From Candidatus Delongbacteria bacterium (GTDB lineage: Bacteria; UBA4055), in assembly GCA_016937995.1 (NCBI GenBank), contig JAFGVM010000048.1, positions 1 through 20,443 on the forward strand: a DNA stretch of 20,443 nucleotides, in the 5' to 3' direction. Every line of letters starts with the position of its first letter. Within the stretch, counting starts at the first letter, position 1. The translations under genes were made by a program, and so were the position numbers. Shown here in pieces: positions 8,234 to 16,596 of this stretch. The notes below the pieces were generated by a model that was not told the origin of the DNA, did no database searches, and saw only the letters and a program-made list of their open reading frames with translations.

Positions 8234-8263
8234 TCTCTGTGTCCTCTGTGTCTCCGTGAGAAA
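8234..8263. repeat. Short dispersed-type repeat next to the mutB stop codon
   Basis: CTCTGTGTC occurs twice in perfect tandem (8235-8243 and 8244-8252), followed by TCCGTGAGAAA. From memory, this CTCTGTGTC...CTCCGTG pattern is a sequence seen repeatedly between genes in unrelated bacterial genomes. The tandem duplication is direct; the link to that family is recollection. Confidence 0.5.
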
Positions 8264-8271
8264 CCTATCTT

Positions 8272-10419
8272 TTACGCGCGGTCATGCTCGACTTTTTTAA
8301 TAAGTATCTCAAGTATCTTTATTGCTGAATCAGAAATAACAGTTCCCGGACCGAAGATCGCTATAGCACCGGCATCGTACAAGAATTCATAATCCTGAGC
8401 TGGAATTACTCCACCGACAACTATCATAATATCTTCTCTTCCCAGCTTTTCCAGCTCTTCTATAACGCCAGGAACTAAAGTCTTATGTCCGGCTGCAAGC
8501 GATGATACCGCAAGAACATGAACATCGTTCTCAACTGCCATTTTAGCAGCTTCTTCAGGAGTCTGGAACAAAGGACCCATATCAACATCAAATCCGAGAT
8601 CAGCATAACTTGTAGCAATTACTTTCGCACCTCTGTCATGCCCGTCCTGACCCATCTTAGCAATCATTATTCTTGGTCTTCTCCCTTCAAGCTTGTCAAA
8701 CTCATCAGCGAGTTGTTTAGCTTTAGCAAAACTACTATCCTTCATTGCAACTCCTGAGTATACACCTGATATCATTTTAATTTCTGCTTTATGTCTTCCG
8801 AAATGTACTTCAAGTGCATCAGAGATCTCTCCCAGAGTAGCTCTTTTCTGAGCAGCTTCAACACTTAATGCAAGTAAATTACCTTCTCCTGTTCTTGCAC
8901 ATTCGGTCAATTTAGCTAAAATTTCTTTTACATCGGCTTCATTTCTCTCTGCTTTAAGTTTCTTAATTCTTTCAATCTGGGAATCCCTTACAGATGAGTT
9001 ATCCACTTCAAGAACATCCAATGGATCTTCTTTTTCGAGTCTATATTTGTTAACACCTACTATAACATCTTCTTTTGTATCTATCTTTGCCTGCTTCCTT
9101 GCTGCTGCTTCCTCAATTCTCATCTTTGGAAGGCCGCTTTCGATAGCTTTAGCCATTCCACCAAGTTTTTCGACTTCTTGGATGTGACCCCATGCTTTTT
9201 CTACAAGCTCTTCAGTTAATTTTTCTACGAAATATGAACCGCCCCATGGGTCAACTGCTTTACAAATACCTGTTTCTTCCTGTAGATATATCTGAGTATT
9301 TCTTGCTATTCTTGCCGAAAAATCGGTAGGTAATGCAATTGCTTCATCAAGTGCATTTGTGTGAAGTGATGAAGTATGTCCGAATGCAGCTGCAAGTGCT
9401 TCTGAACAAGTTCTTACTACGTTATTAAATGGATCCTGCTCTGTTAAACTCCATCCAGAAGTCTGTGAATGTGTCTTTAACTTAAGGGATTTAGGGTTTT
9501 TCGGATTGAACTGACTTACTATCTTTGACCATAGAAGTCTTCCTGCTCTCATCTTGGCGATCTCTGTAAAATGATTCATTCCAACAGCCCAGAAGAAAGA
9601 TAATCTCGGTGCAAATGCATCAATATCAAGTCCTGCTTCTACTCCTGCTCTAAGATACTCTAGACCGTCAGCTAAAGTATAAGCCAGCTCAATATCAGCT
9701 GTTGCTCCTGCTTCCTGCATGTGGTAACCTGAGATAGAGATCGAATTGAATTTAGGCATTTTTTGAGAAGTATATTCAAATATATCAGAAATGATCTTCA
9801 TTGAAGGCTTTGGAGGGTAGATGTAAGTATTTCTTACCATGAACTCTTTTAGAATATCATTCTGGATAGTTCCTGAAAGATCTTTTAATTCCGCTCCCTG
9901 CTCTAATGCAGTTGCAATGTAAAACGCCATAATAGGCAAAACTGCACCGTTCATTGTCATAGAAACAGACATTTTATTCAATGGGATCTGGTCGAACAGA
10001 ATGTTCATATCCAGAACTGAATCTATAGCAACACCTGCCTTACCAACATCTCCGGTAACTCTCGGGTGATCAGAATCGTAACCTCTGTGAGTCGCAAGGT
10101 CAAAAGCTACTGAAAGTCCTTTCTGACCTGCAGCAAGATTTCTTCTGTAGAATGCATTCGATTCTTCAGCTGTTGAAAAACCTGCGTACTGGCGGACTGT
10201 CCATGGTCTTGTTGATCCCATAGTTGAAAATGGACCTCTAAGATAAGGAGTAACTCCTGCATCAAAATCCAGATGCTCCATCTCCGTAAGGTCATCCTGT
10301 GTATAATACGGATAAATATCAATTTGTTCAGCTGAAGTTATGCTTACATCAATATTTTTCTTCTCTGTCTTCTTTGCTGACAGTGAATGATCATAATTTA
10401 TGTTTGAAAAGTTAGGCAT
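8272..10419 (-). CDS. mutB: Methylmalonyl-CoA mutase, large (catalytic) subunit
   Basis: MutB carries the adenosylcobalamin-dependent rearrangement between (R)-methylmalonyl-CoA and succinyl-CoA, the key step of the succinate-propionate pathway. The 715-aa protein has an N-terminal substrate-binding barrel with [17 protein letters not shown] at about 71-87 (Tyr78 corresponds to the catalytic tyrosine) and [12 protein letters not shown], which carries the active-site His. The C-terminal cobalamin domain (about 570-712) has DGHDRG at 592-597; His594 is the lower axial cobalt ligand. Length is normal for large subunits. The ATG at 10419 has an AAGGTAAAG ribosome site and lies 23 bp past the mutA stop, so the two are co-transcribed. 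Epimerase and the MeaB chaperone are not in the window. Identification is secure. Confidence 0.97.
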   Translation of the reverse strand: MPNFSNINYDHSLSAKKTEKKNIDVSITSAEQIDIYPYYTQDDLTEMEHLDFDAGVTPYLRGPFSTMGSTRPWTVRQYAGFSTAEESNAFYRRNLAAGQKGLSVAFDLATHRGYDSDHPRVTGDVGKAGVAIDSVLDMNILFDQIPLNKMSVSMTMNGAVLPIMAFYIATALEQGAELKDLSGTIQNDILKEFMVRNTYIYPPKPSMKIISDIFEYTSQKMPKFNSISISGYHMQEAGATADIELAYTLADGLEYLRAGVEAGLDIDAFAPRLSFFWAVGMNHFTEIAKMRAGRLLWSKIVSQFNPKNPKSLKLKTHSQTSGWSLTEQDPFNNVVRTCSEALAAAFGHTSSLHTNALDEAIALPTDFSARIARNTQIYLQEETGICKAVDPWGGSYFVEKLTEELVEKAWGHIQEVEKLGGMAKAIESGLPKMRIEEAAARKQAKIDTKEDVIVGVNKYRLEKEDPLDVLEVDNSSVRDSQIERIKKLKAERNEADVKEILAKLTECARTGEGNLLALSVEAAQKRATLGEISDALEVHFGRHKAEIKMISGVYSGVAMKDSSFAKAKQLADEFDKLEGRRPRIMIAKMGQDGHDRGAKVIATSYADLGFDVDMGPLFQTPEEAAKMAVENDVHVLAVSSLAAGHKTLVPGVIEELEKLGREDIMIVVGGVIPAQDYEFLYDAGAIAIFGPGTVISDSAIKILEILIKKVEHDRA

Positions 10420-10442
10420 ATCTTTACCTTTGTTTTATTAGC

Positions 10443-12392
10443 TTACTCAATTACTTTCAGTTTTTTCTGGATACTTCTTAGAGTTTCCACTGAATCAGAT
10501 CTTACATGTATAAATTCATCAATTCCCGCTTCTGTCAATGGATCGATAAGTTCTTTTGGATATCCGGCTAGAATTACAACTATATTAGGATTAGCAGCTT
10601 TTATCTTCTTCGTAAAATCTGCTGCTATCTCTGTATAATCATCATCAGAAGCGCAGATAACTGCTATCTCTGAACCTGAACTGATAAATTCTGCAATTGC
10701 TTCATCAACACTTGCAAAACCGTTGTTATCAATTACTTCAATTCCTGCAGCCCCTAAGAATCCCATTGAGAATGAAGCTCTTGCTTTTCTCATGGTAAGA
10801 TTTCCCATTGTTGCCATAAAAGCTGTGATCTTCTTACCTTTTGCCTTGTTGAATTTTTCTGTATCTGCTCTCATTTCCTCGAATATTTCAGAGATCCTGA
10901 AAGGTTTAAGTTTTTCAACTGTATATTCAGCTTCTCCCTGATAAAATCCCTGAAGCATATCATTGTTCTGTTGTACAGAACGCAGATCTGCGTTCCTTAC
11001 TACCGGAGCTTCTTCAGAATTGTTAGGAACATGATTCGTTCCGACAAGACTGTCCTGCCTGCTTGTAAGCTTCTTTATTCTTTTGTTCTTAACTTCATTG
11101 ATCTGAGACTGAATTGTATTCTTTTTAAGAGCTTCAAGCATTCCACCATTCTCTTCGATCTCCTGGAATAATTTCCAGGCTTCTTTTGCAATTGAATCAG
11201 TAAGTTTTTCTATGTAATAAGAACCTGCTGCAGGATCTACATACTTATCTAAATGAGCTTCTTCACCCAGTACAAGTTCAGTATTTCTTGCGATCCTCAT
11301 ACTGAAACTGTCTGGTTCATTTATTGCCACATCGTAAGGAAGAACAGTCAGTGAGTTACATCCACCGATAACAGCAGACATAGCTTCTGTAGTTGTTCTT
11401 AAAATGTTTACATGAGCATCATATTTTGTTTTATTGATGATACCTGTTCTTGCATGAATTCTTATCTTTGTTTCAGAGTTCTCATCGTAAACTTTAACTA
11501 TATTTGACCAAAGTAATCTAAGAGCTCTCATTCCTGCAATTTCCATCAGATAGTTCTGACCTATAGAATAAGAAAGAACAGTATTATCTGCAAAATCATC
11601 TATTGAAATATCATTTGCAATTCGATCCTTGTAAAAAACAGCCGATGATAATAGATAAGCTATTTTTTGAGTTATCGTAGCACCCGAATCATGGTAATGA
11701 TCGTTTGATATCACAAGACCTTTGAATTTAGGCATTTTCAGAGTTTCTTCGAAAATATCTTTCATCTCTGCAAATCTTTTTTCTTCGCCGACAGCGAAAG
11801 ATCCGTTAAGAGAAAGCTCTTTCAAAGGATCATTGTCGATAGAACCTTTTAATTCTGAGTTACCTTTGATCATACTAAAGATCTGCTTAGAAACAACACC
11901 AGCTGTAATATTTAATCCATTCTCTCCAACAGCAGTAACGATATCTTTCATATCCTGCTCAGAATTAACGACCATTCCTCTTAGAATAGTTCTATCACAG
12001 CAGTCTACACATTTGCACTTTGCATTTCCTTTTCTCAGTTTTGTGTGAAGAATAAGGTCAATTGCTTTTGCACCTTTACTTAATGCTTCATTGGTGAATT
12101 TCACAGCATCTTTTGGATCTGCATTTGAGATCTCCTGTCTGACCTCCCATGAATTCTCAGCTTTTTCACACTTATTTCCACGAAGATACGGAAATTGTCC
12201 AGGTATAGTTCCTAGATGAGCTATATCCTTTGTCTCTGCATTCTTATAGTACGGTTCGAACTGAAAACCGTCATAAGTTTTCCACCAGATCTTCTCATAA
12301 GGTTTACCTTTCAGGTCGCTTTCAACTTCGACCATCCATTTAGCCTTACTTATTTCCGGTGTAAATTCCTTAAAAAGTTTTTCTTTTCCCAA
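10443..12392 (-). CDS. mutA: Methylmalonyl-CoA mutase, small subunit
   Basis: MutA is the non-catalytic partner of MutB in the heterodimeric enzyme. The protein opens with LFKEFTP and later has WWKTYDGFQFEPYY, typical for the family. A degenerate mutase barrel and a Rossmann-like cobalamin-type domain (about 520-649) follow; the latter lacks DxHxxG (it reads MGNLTMRKA there), which is normal for this subunit. I chose the TTG at 12392 (649 aa): AAAGGAG lies 8 nt upstream. The frame is open seven codons further to another TTG at 12413, but that would place the ribosome site inside the gene. Unusual is a tight cysteine cluster CKCVDCC (Cys126, 128, 131, 132), which I do not recall from other small subunits. 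Confidence 0.93.
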   Translation of the reverse strand: MGKEKLFKEFTPEISKAKWMVEVESDLKGKPYEKIWWKTYDGFQFEPYYKNAETKDIAHLGTIPGQFPYLRGNKCEKAENSWEVRQEISNADPKDAVKFTNEALSKGAKAIDLILHTKLRKGNAKCKCVDCCDRTILRGMVVNSEQDMKDIVTAVGENGLNITAGVVSKQIFSMIKGNSELKGSIDNDPLKELSLNGSFAVGEEKRFAEMKDIFEETLKMPKFKGLVISNDHYHDSGATITQKIAYLLSSAVFYKDRIANDISIDDFADNTVLSYSIGQNYLMEIAGMRALRLLWSNIVKVYDENSETKIRIHARTGIINKTKYDAHVNILRTTTEAMSAVIGGCNSLTVLPYDVAINEPDSFSMRIARNTELVLGEEAHLDKYVDPAAGSYYIEKLTDSIAKEAWKLFQEIEENGGMLEALKKNTIQSQINEVKNKRIKKLTSRQDSLVGTNHVPNNSEEAPVVRNADLRSVQQNNDMLQGFYQGEAEYTVEKLKPFRISEIFEEMRADTEKFNKAKGKKITAFMATMGNLTMRKARASFSMGFLGAAGIEVIDNNGFASVDEAIAEFISSGSEIAVICASDDDYTEIAADFTKKIKAANPNIVVILAGYPKELIDPLTEAGIDEFIHVRSDSVETLRSIQKKLKVIE

Positions 12393-12447
12393 TTTAAGGA
12401 CTCCTTTATTCAATTAAAGATTAGTTATATTCATTACTTACAGGTCG

Positions 12448-12502
12448 CAAATATAAGGTAGGTTTTATAAAAACAAAATAAATATTGTTAAAATTTTAAC
12501 AA
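12448..12502 (-). promoter_or_regulatory. Candidate FCB-type promoter and operator of mutAB
   Basis: On the minus strand TATATTTG (12448-12455) fits the TAnnTTTG -7 box of Bacteroidetes promoters, with TTTG (12474-12477) 18 nt further upstream; the usual spacing is about 19. Directly upstream is a perfect 18-bp palindrome, TTGTTAAAATTTTAACAA at 12485-12502, well placed for a regulator. The predicted transcript start would be about 45-50 nt before the TTG start codon. Confidence 0.45.
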
Positions 12503-12522
12503 AGAAAAACCATATAAACAAC

Positions 12523-12624
12523 AATACCTGCAGGGGCGTATCGCTATACGCCCGGTTTTTATTATAACGATATAAAAATTATTATATAAAAAAGGGCGAA
12601 TGTTTATTCGCCCCTGCAGGTATT
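12523..12624. repeat. 102-bp composite palindromic element (BIME-like pair of hairpins)
   Basis: AATACCTGCAGGGGCG at 12523-12538 and its exact reverse complement at 12609-12624 form perfect 16-bp inverted ends. Each end runs straight into its own hairpin: GGGCGTAT/ATACGCCC (about 12534-12553) and GGGCGAAT/ATTCGCCC (about 12593-12612). Between them is a 40-bp AT-rich core. Two hairpins facing each other with GCAG heads match the layout of a BIME, related to the GTAG-headed units at 5705 and 8172. No transposase is encoded. Confidence 0.65.
12586..12612 (-). terminator. Intrinsic terminator of the BNR-repeat protein gene
   Basis: GGGCGAAT and ATTCGCCC form an 8-bp stem with a 4-nt loop, and on the minus strand a run of T follows at once. 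It lies 27 bp past the stop codon of the BNR-repeat protein gene and is part of the composite repeat at 12523-12624. Confidence 0.7.
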
Positions 12625-12639
12625 TTAAACGATATTATC

Positions 12640-15243
12640 CTATTTCACAAAACTCATCTTTCTTGAAACACTCACCCCATCAACCTGAAGAGTATACATA
12701 TATATTCCACTGTTCAATCCTTCTGAATTAAATACAGCTGAATGTTTACCTGCAGATTGCCTTCCATTGAAGAGTTGCTTAACCATTTGCCCTTTAGAAT
12801 TATAAACTTTCAAATCTACTTTCTGAGCATTATCCTTTAATGTCCAACTTATAGTAGTCTGATTATTAAATGGATTCGGATAATTTTGAGAGAGTTCATA
12901 ATTATTAATTATTAATTGTTCATTATTAATTATCCCTGAAAGGGATGAAACCAAACTTCTTTCATACGCTCCATTACCGTGAGTAGCTAACTTGATCTTT
13001 TTATCTGATAGAGAGATTTTCAGGTCCATAGCAACAACACCGTCTCCTAGTCCTTCTGTGAAAAGTTTCCATGTATTACCTAGATCAGGTGTAAAATATA
13101 CTCCTAAATCATTTCCGTAATAAATATGATCCGTGTTAAAAGGATCCACTATGACTGACCATCCGGGAATATCTGGAAGTCCGGTATCAATGCTGACCCA
13201 AGTTGTACCGGAATCATCAGTTCTGAATAAATGAGGAGTTCCGAAACCACCGAAAGTAATATAAGCAATATCATCATTTGTAGGATCTACAGCTATATCC
13301 GTTGGGTGTCGGTCTGGAAGATCACCGGTAATATCGATCGAGCTTCCTCTGTTATTAGTGTAATAAACTTTTGCTCTAATTTCACCGGGTGAAGTTGCAA
13401 AATACAACTTTGTAATATTCTGTTTTGATATATCCATTGCGATAACTGGATTAAATCCTGAAGCAGGAGGTAAAGGCATCTGTTCCCATGAATTACCCTG
13501 ATCAGTGCTTTTGTATATATAACTAGCTCCGGCGTACATTGTGCTGTCATCTATTGAACTCATTAAATAAGGAGCAATGAAATTTACAGAACCTACTATC
13601 GGTCCTGGAGTAACATCATAGTTGAAGTTATATCCCTTATCCTTGGATTTTAACACATTGAGATACTGCCATGAAGCAAAAACAATATCGTTATCGGATT
13701 GTGACATAGCAGTACAGGAACCGTCTCCTCCGATCACTCTTCTCCAGTACGGCTCTCCGTCATAGATACAGGTATAATTATCCTGAAGACCTCCGAGAGC
13801 GAATAAAGAATCAGTATCTGAGCATGAAAATCCGTTGTAGAACTGTGATGTCTGATAACCCCAGTTACAGCTTAAAAAATTAATCCCTCCGTCATCAGAT
13901 CTGTGAACTCCTCCGTCATGAGCCATATAAACAATATCCGGATCGGTTGGATGAAATTCAAAGTCATGATGATCTGAGTGAAGCCAGTCGGGATGGAACT
14001 GATCATATACCTGTCCCTGAGAAACATTCATAGTAGTTCCCCCATTCTCAGACTGATATAGATCAATACCTCCAAGAAATAATTTATCCAGATTAACAGG
14101 ATGAACTCCTACATAATGAGAGTACCAGCCCTGATAATTCGCGTAATTGGTAGTATTGATAGATTCCCATGTATTCCCATGATCAACTGATTTGCACAAC
14201 CATGTAGCACCGTTGTTAAGACCGTCACTGTTCCCGATACTTGCATATGTGATATTTGGATCCGATCTTGAGTAATCAAGTCTGACCTTTCCTCCGAATG
14301 AAGCAGGTCCGTTCAGAATTGCTTTTTTTGTCCATGTTGTACCATTATCGGAGGATCTGTAAATACCATGTCCCGGACTCCACATTCCTCCGCAACCTGC
14401 TATAATTACATTCGAGCTGTCAGGATATATTATCAGATCTGAGACCATCGGCACATTAAGCAGAAGTTCCCAGCTTTCTCCTGCATCGGGAGACCTGTAA
14501 ACACCTTCTGTGGTAGCAGCCCATATTATGTTATGATCATCCGGATCGATCTTTATTCTCTGAACGCCTCTCATATCACTGAAAGACCAGTCCAGGCTTT
14601 TAGTCCATGTATTTCCGCCGTCTATTGTTCTCAGTATTCCGATACCGTACATTCCCCTGGTTACCCTGTTACTTATTCCGGGATAACTTTCAGTATTTCC
14701 GTAGATCTCTCCGGTACCGACATAGATCGTATCATTGTTGACAGGATCGATCTCTACTGCAGATATCGCAAGTCCCGGATAACCTAGATCGATACGGCTC
14801 CATGCATTCTCTCTCATACCACCGTAAGTATTTTTCCAGAGACCACCGCTTGCAGAAGCAGCATAAATAATATTGTGATCATACGGATCTATAGCTATAT
14901 CCAAAGTTCTTCCACCAATGTTCTTTGGTCCTATGCTTGTCCATTCATTCTCCGAATCACGTACTTTTAGCATTTTTCTCTGATCTGACAAAGCTTTTGA
15001 GTAAACATCTTCAGGAATGTTATCACCGGGATATGATCTTATACTGTTGAAAAGTTTCAGATATCTGAAAGAACCGGGTGTTTTCTTTGCACCTTTTCGT
15101 TTTTTTGCAGCTTCAAGTTTTTTTTGCTTATACAGACTGAGAGTTTTGAAATCTTTTTTTAATCGAGGCTTTTCACTGCTGAAAATATAAAAAGACAGTA
15201 GCACCAGTAATAGTGCAGCAGAAAATATCAGATATTTCTTCAT
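12640..15243 (-). CDS. Secreted BNR/VPS10-like beta-propeller protein with type IX secretion tail
   Basis: This 867-aa protein has an N-terminal signal peptide (about 1-22), a Lys-rich segment (25-60) and then a long beta-propeller region (about 95-765). That region has roughly ten Asp-box motifs of the S-x-D-x-G-x-T-W form, for example SPDAGESW, SSDNGTTW, STDQGNSW, TDDSGTTW and TPDLGNTW. The opening 'WTSIGPKNIGGRTLDIAIDP' is typical of VPS10/sortilin-like secreted proteins. Residues 783-867 are a Por/FlgD-like C-terminal sorting domain beginning ELSQNYPNPFN, which in the FCB group directs secretion by the type IX system and surface attachment. No sialidase or protease active site is recognisable, so a binding role on the cell surface is likely. 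The linker before the tail (about 769-782) is encoded by repeat-like DNA. AGGGAC precedes the ATG. Confidence 0.87.
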   Translation of the reverse strand: MKKYLIFSAALLLVLLSFYIFSSEKPRLKKDFKTLSLYKQKKLEAAKKRKGAKKTPGSFRYLKLFNSIRSYPGDNIPEDVYSKALSDQRKMLKVRDSENEWTSIGPKNIGGRTLDIAIDPYDHNIIYAASASGGLWKNTYGGMRENAWSRIDLGYPGLAISAVEIDPVNNDTIYVGTGEIYGNTESYPGISNRVTRGMYGIGILRTIDGGNTWTKSLDWSFSDMRGVQRIKIDPDDHNIIWAATTEGVYRSPDAGESWELLLNVPMVSDLIIYPDSSNVIIAGCGGMWSPGHGIYRSSDNGTTWTKKAILNGPASFGGKVRLDYSRSDPNITYASIGNSDGLNNGATWLCKSVDHGNTWESINTTNYANYQGWYSHYVGVHPVNLDKLFLGGIDLYQSENGGTTMNVSQGQVYDQFHPDWLHSDHHDFEFHPTDPDIVYMAHDGGVHRSDDGGINFLSCNWGYQTSQFYNGFSCSDTDSLFALGGLQDNYTCIYDGEPYWRRVIGGDGSCTAMSQSDNDIVFASWQYLNVLKSKDKGYNFNYDVTPGPIVGSVNFIAPYLMSSIDDSTMYAGASYIYKSTDQGNSWEQMPLPPASGFNPVIAMDISKQNITKLYFATSPGEIRAKVYYTNNRGSSIDITGDLPDRHPTDIAVDPTNDDIAYITFGGFGTPHLFRTDDSGTTWVSIDTGLPDIPGWSVIVDPFNTDHIYYGNDLGVYFTPDLGNTWKLFTEGLGDGVVAMDLKISLSDKKIKLATHGNGAYERSLVSSLSGIINNEQLIINNYELSQNYPNPFNNQTTISWTLKDNAQKVDLKVYNSKGQMVKQLFNGRQSAGKHSAVFNSEGLNSGIYMYTLQVDGVSVSRKMSFVK
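12898..12946. repeat. AT-rich tandem and hairpin sequence inside the BNR protein gene
   Basis: Within the coding sequence, 12898-12933 is almost purely A/T with repeated ATTAATT units. It abuts a perfect hairpin ATCCCT, GAA, AGGGAT (12932-12946). Translated on the minus strand this gives the linker SLSGIINNEQLIINNYEL between propeller and sorting domain. It differs sharply in composition from the flanking coding DNA. Confidence 0.6.
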
Positions 15244-15355
15244 GATAGGTCCCTTGTTTATTTGAAAGTTCTGTAATTTAAACTAATGAATCTAGTCATC
15301 AAAATCTATTTAAAAACGATAAAGTGCAGTTTAATACATCTGACTTGAATATTTT

Positions 15356-16525
15356 TTACTTGAAATATTTTTGTTTTCTCGAGAAGAATATAGCAAATAA
15401 AATTAAAAATAAACCGGTAAAAATATATATTCCGTTCAAATTGAATAATTTACTTAAGACTCCAAATATAGGTATGATGAACAACCCGACAAAGTTTCTT
15501 AATAGATGTGCCATTGATATAACTGTTGCTCTGCTGAAAGACTTTATTTTATGCTGAATTTTACTGTCTGTGAGAATAACGAGTGGAGAAGATATAAAAT
15601 ATCCTAACAACAATACTGAAATCATAGGTATATTCGGAAATATACCTGCTGTAATTATCAATGCTCCGGTAAAGACCGGAAGTAAATAATATATAAACGT
15701 ACTGTTTTTAAATCTGTGAGCAAAAAATGCCCCGATCGAGTTCATTCCTGACCAGATGAATCCTGCGATCCCGAAAGCCCATATAGGAAGTCCGGCAAGT
15801 TTATAATATAGCTGATCAAATTCCTCCAGATCGGCCAGTATAGAAATTCCCAATGCATAAAATATCAATACCTGTATTGATCTGTTCCCTTTTACTTCAC
15901 TATAAGCGATTTTTATATTTTTAAGATATTTTATTTCTTCAGTGGGTTTTACTTTGGGTGCTTCTTTTATCTTGGAAGCAAAATATGCTGACAGCAATAA
16001 AGGCACAACAGATAACAGAAGAACGAGTTTCAGGCTGTAGTAAGCAATAAATCCCCCGCTCACTGTAGAGATCGCGAGTGCAATGTGAAAATAGAATTTC
16101 TTTCTTCCGATCACTTTTTCATATTCATTTTGCTTGTCAAGTTCGGTAAGCTTATCGAATAATAACGCTTCTGTTGTTCCAGAAATTAATGAACTTCCTA
16201 TACTCCAGAAAATAAACCCTGAAGCATATGCGTAAAAATTCCCGTCTGCAAAGAACCAGATGACAAAACAAACTGATTTCAGAACAGGTGCCAGCATTAA
16301 CATTTTTTTTCTGCTCCAGGTATCACCCAGGGCACCGGAAGGTATTTCAAATACAAGAGAATTTAATGTCCACCAGGATAGCAGCATGGATATTTGAAAT
16401 ACCGAAAGACCGTTTTCACTGAATAATAAATTGTAGACAGCATAAGCAAAAACAAAATCATAAAGAGAAGAACTGAGAAAGTAATTCTTCAGAAAAACCT
16501 TATATTTTTCAGATACATCCAGCAT
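15356..16525 (-). CDS. Major facilitator superfamily permease
   Basis: This 389-aa integral membrane protein has about 12 hydrophobic segments. The first cytoplasmic loop has GALGDTWSRKK (about 70-80), the MFS motif A that follows helix 2. A charged central loop (about 185-210, 'KIKEAPKVKPTEEIKYLKN') separates the two six-helix halves. Length and layout are those of a complete MFS transporter, perhaps an exporter, but the substrate cannot be told. I chose the ATG at 16525, preceded by GGAAG; a TTG six codons upstream would overlap that site. It lies only 18 bp downstream of the pckA terminator, leaving no room for a separate promoter between hairpin and start codon. Confidence 0.85.
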   Translation of the reverse strand: MLDVSEKYKVFLKNYFLSSSLYDFVFAYAVYNLLFSENGLSVFQISMLLSWWTLNSLVFEIPSGALGDTWSRKKMLMLAPVLKSVCFVIWFFADGNFYAYASGFIFWSIGSSLISGTTEALLFDKLTELDKQNEYEKVIGRKKFYFHIALAISTVSGGFIAYYSLKLVLLLSVVPLLLSAYFASKIKEAPKVKPTEEIKYLKNIKIAYSEVKGNRSIQVLIFYALGISILADLEEFDQLYYKLAGLPIWAFGIAGFIWSGMNSIGAFFAHRFKNSTFIYYLLPVFTGALIITAGIFPNIPMISVLLLGYFISSPLVILTDSKIQHKIKSFSRATVISMAHLLRNFVGLFIIPIFGVLSKLFNLNGIYIFTGLFLILFAIFFSRKQKYFK

Positions 16526-16543
16526 TTTTCTTCCATGATACAA

Positions 16544-16568
16544 AAAAGACGGGAACGACCCGTCTTTT
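16544..16568. terminator. Symmetric intrinsic terminator after pckA
   Basis: AAAAGACGGG (16544-16553), AACGA, CCCGTCTTTT (16559-16568) is a perfect 10-bp stem with T-runs on both strands. On the minus strand it closes pckA 28 bp after its stop codon and stands just ahead of the MFS gene. Confidence 0.85.
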
Positions 16569-16596
16569 AATTTATTATTTCAAGAAAAAATAGAGT

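Noticed and set aside
8195-8392. 65-codon open frame on the plus strand at the mutB 3' end
   Set aside because: It reads through repeat sequence and the end of mutB in antisense; its translation is a by-product of the repeat.
11722-12048. 108-codon open frame on the plus strand
   Set aside because: It is antisense to mutA, which has full family support.
10443-12392. Missing DxHxxG cobalamin motif in MutA
   Set aside because: Small subunits of heterodimeric methylmalonyl-CoA mutases normally lack it; the intact motif is in MutB, so this is not a broken gene.
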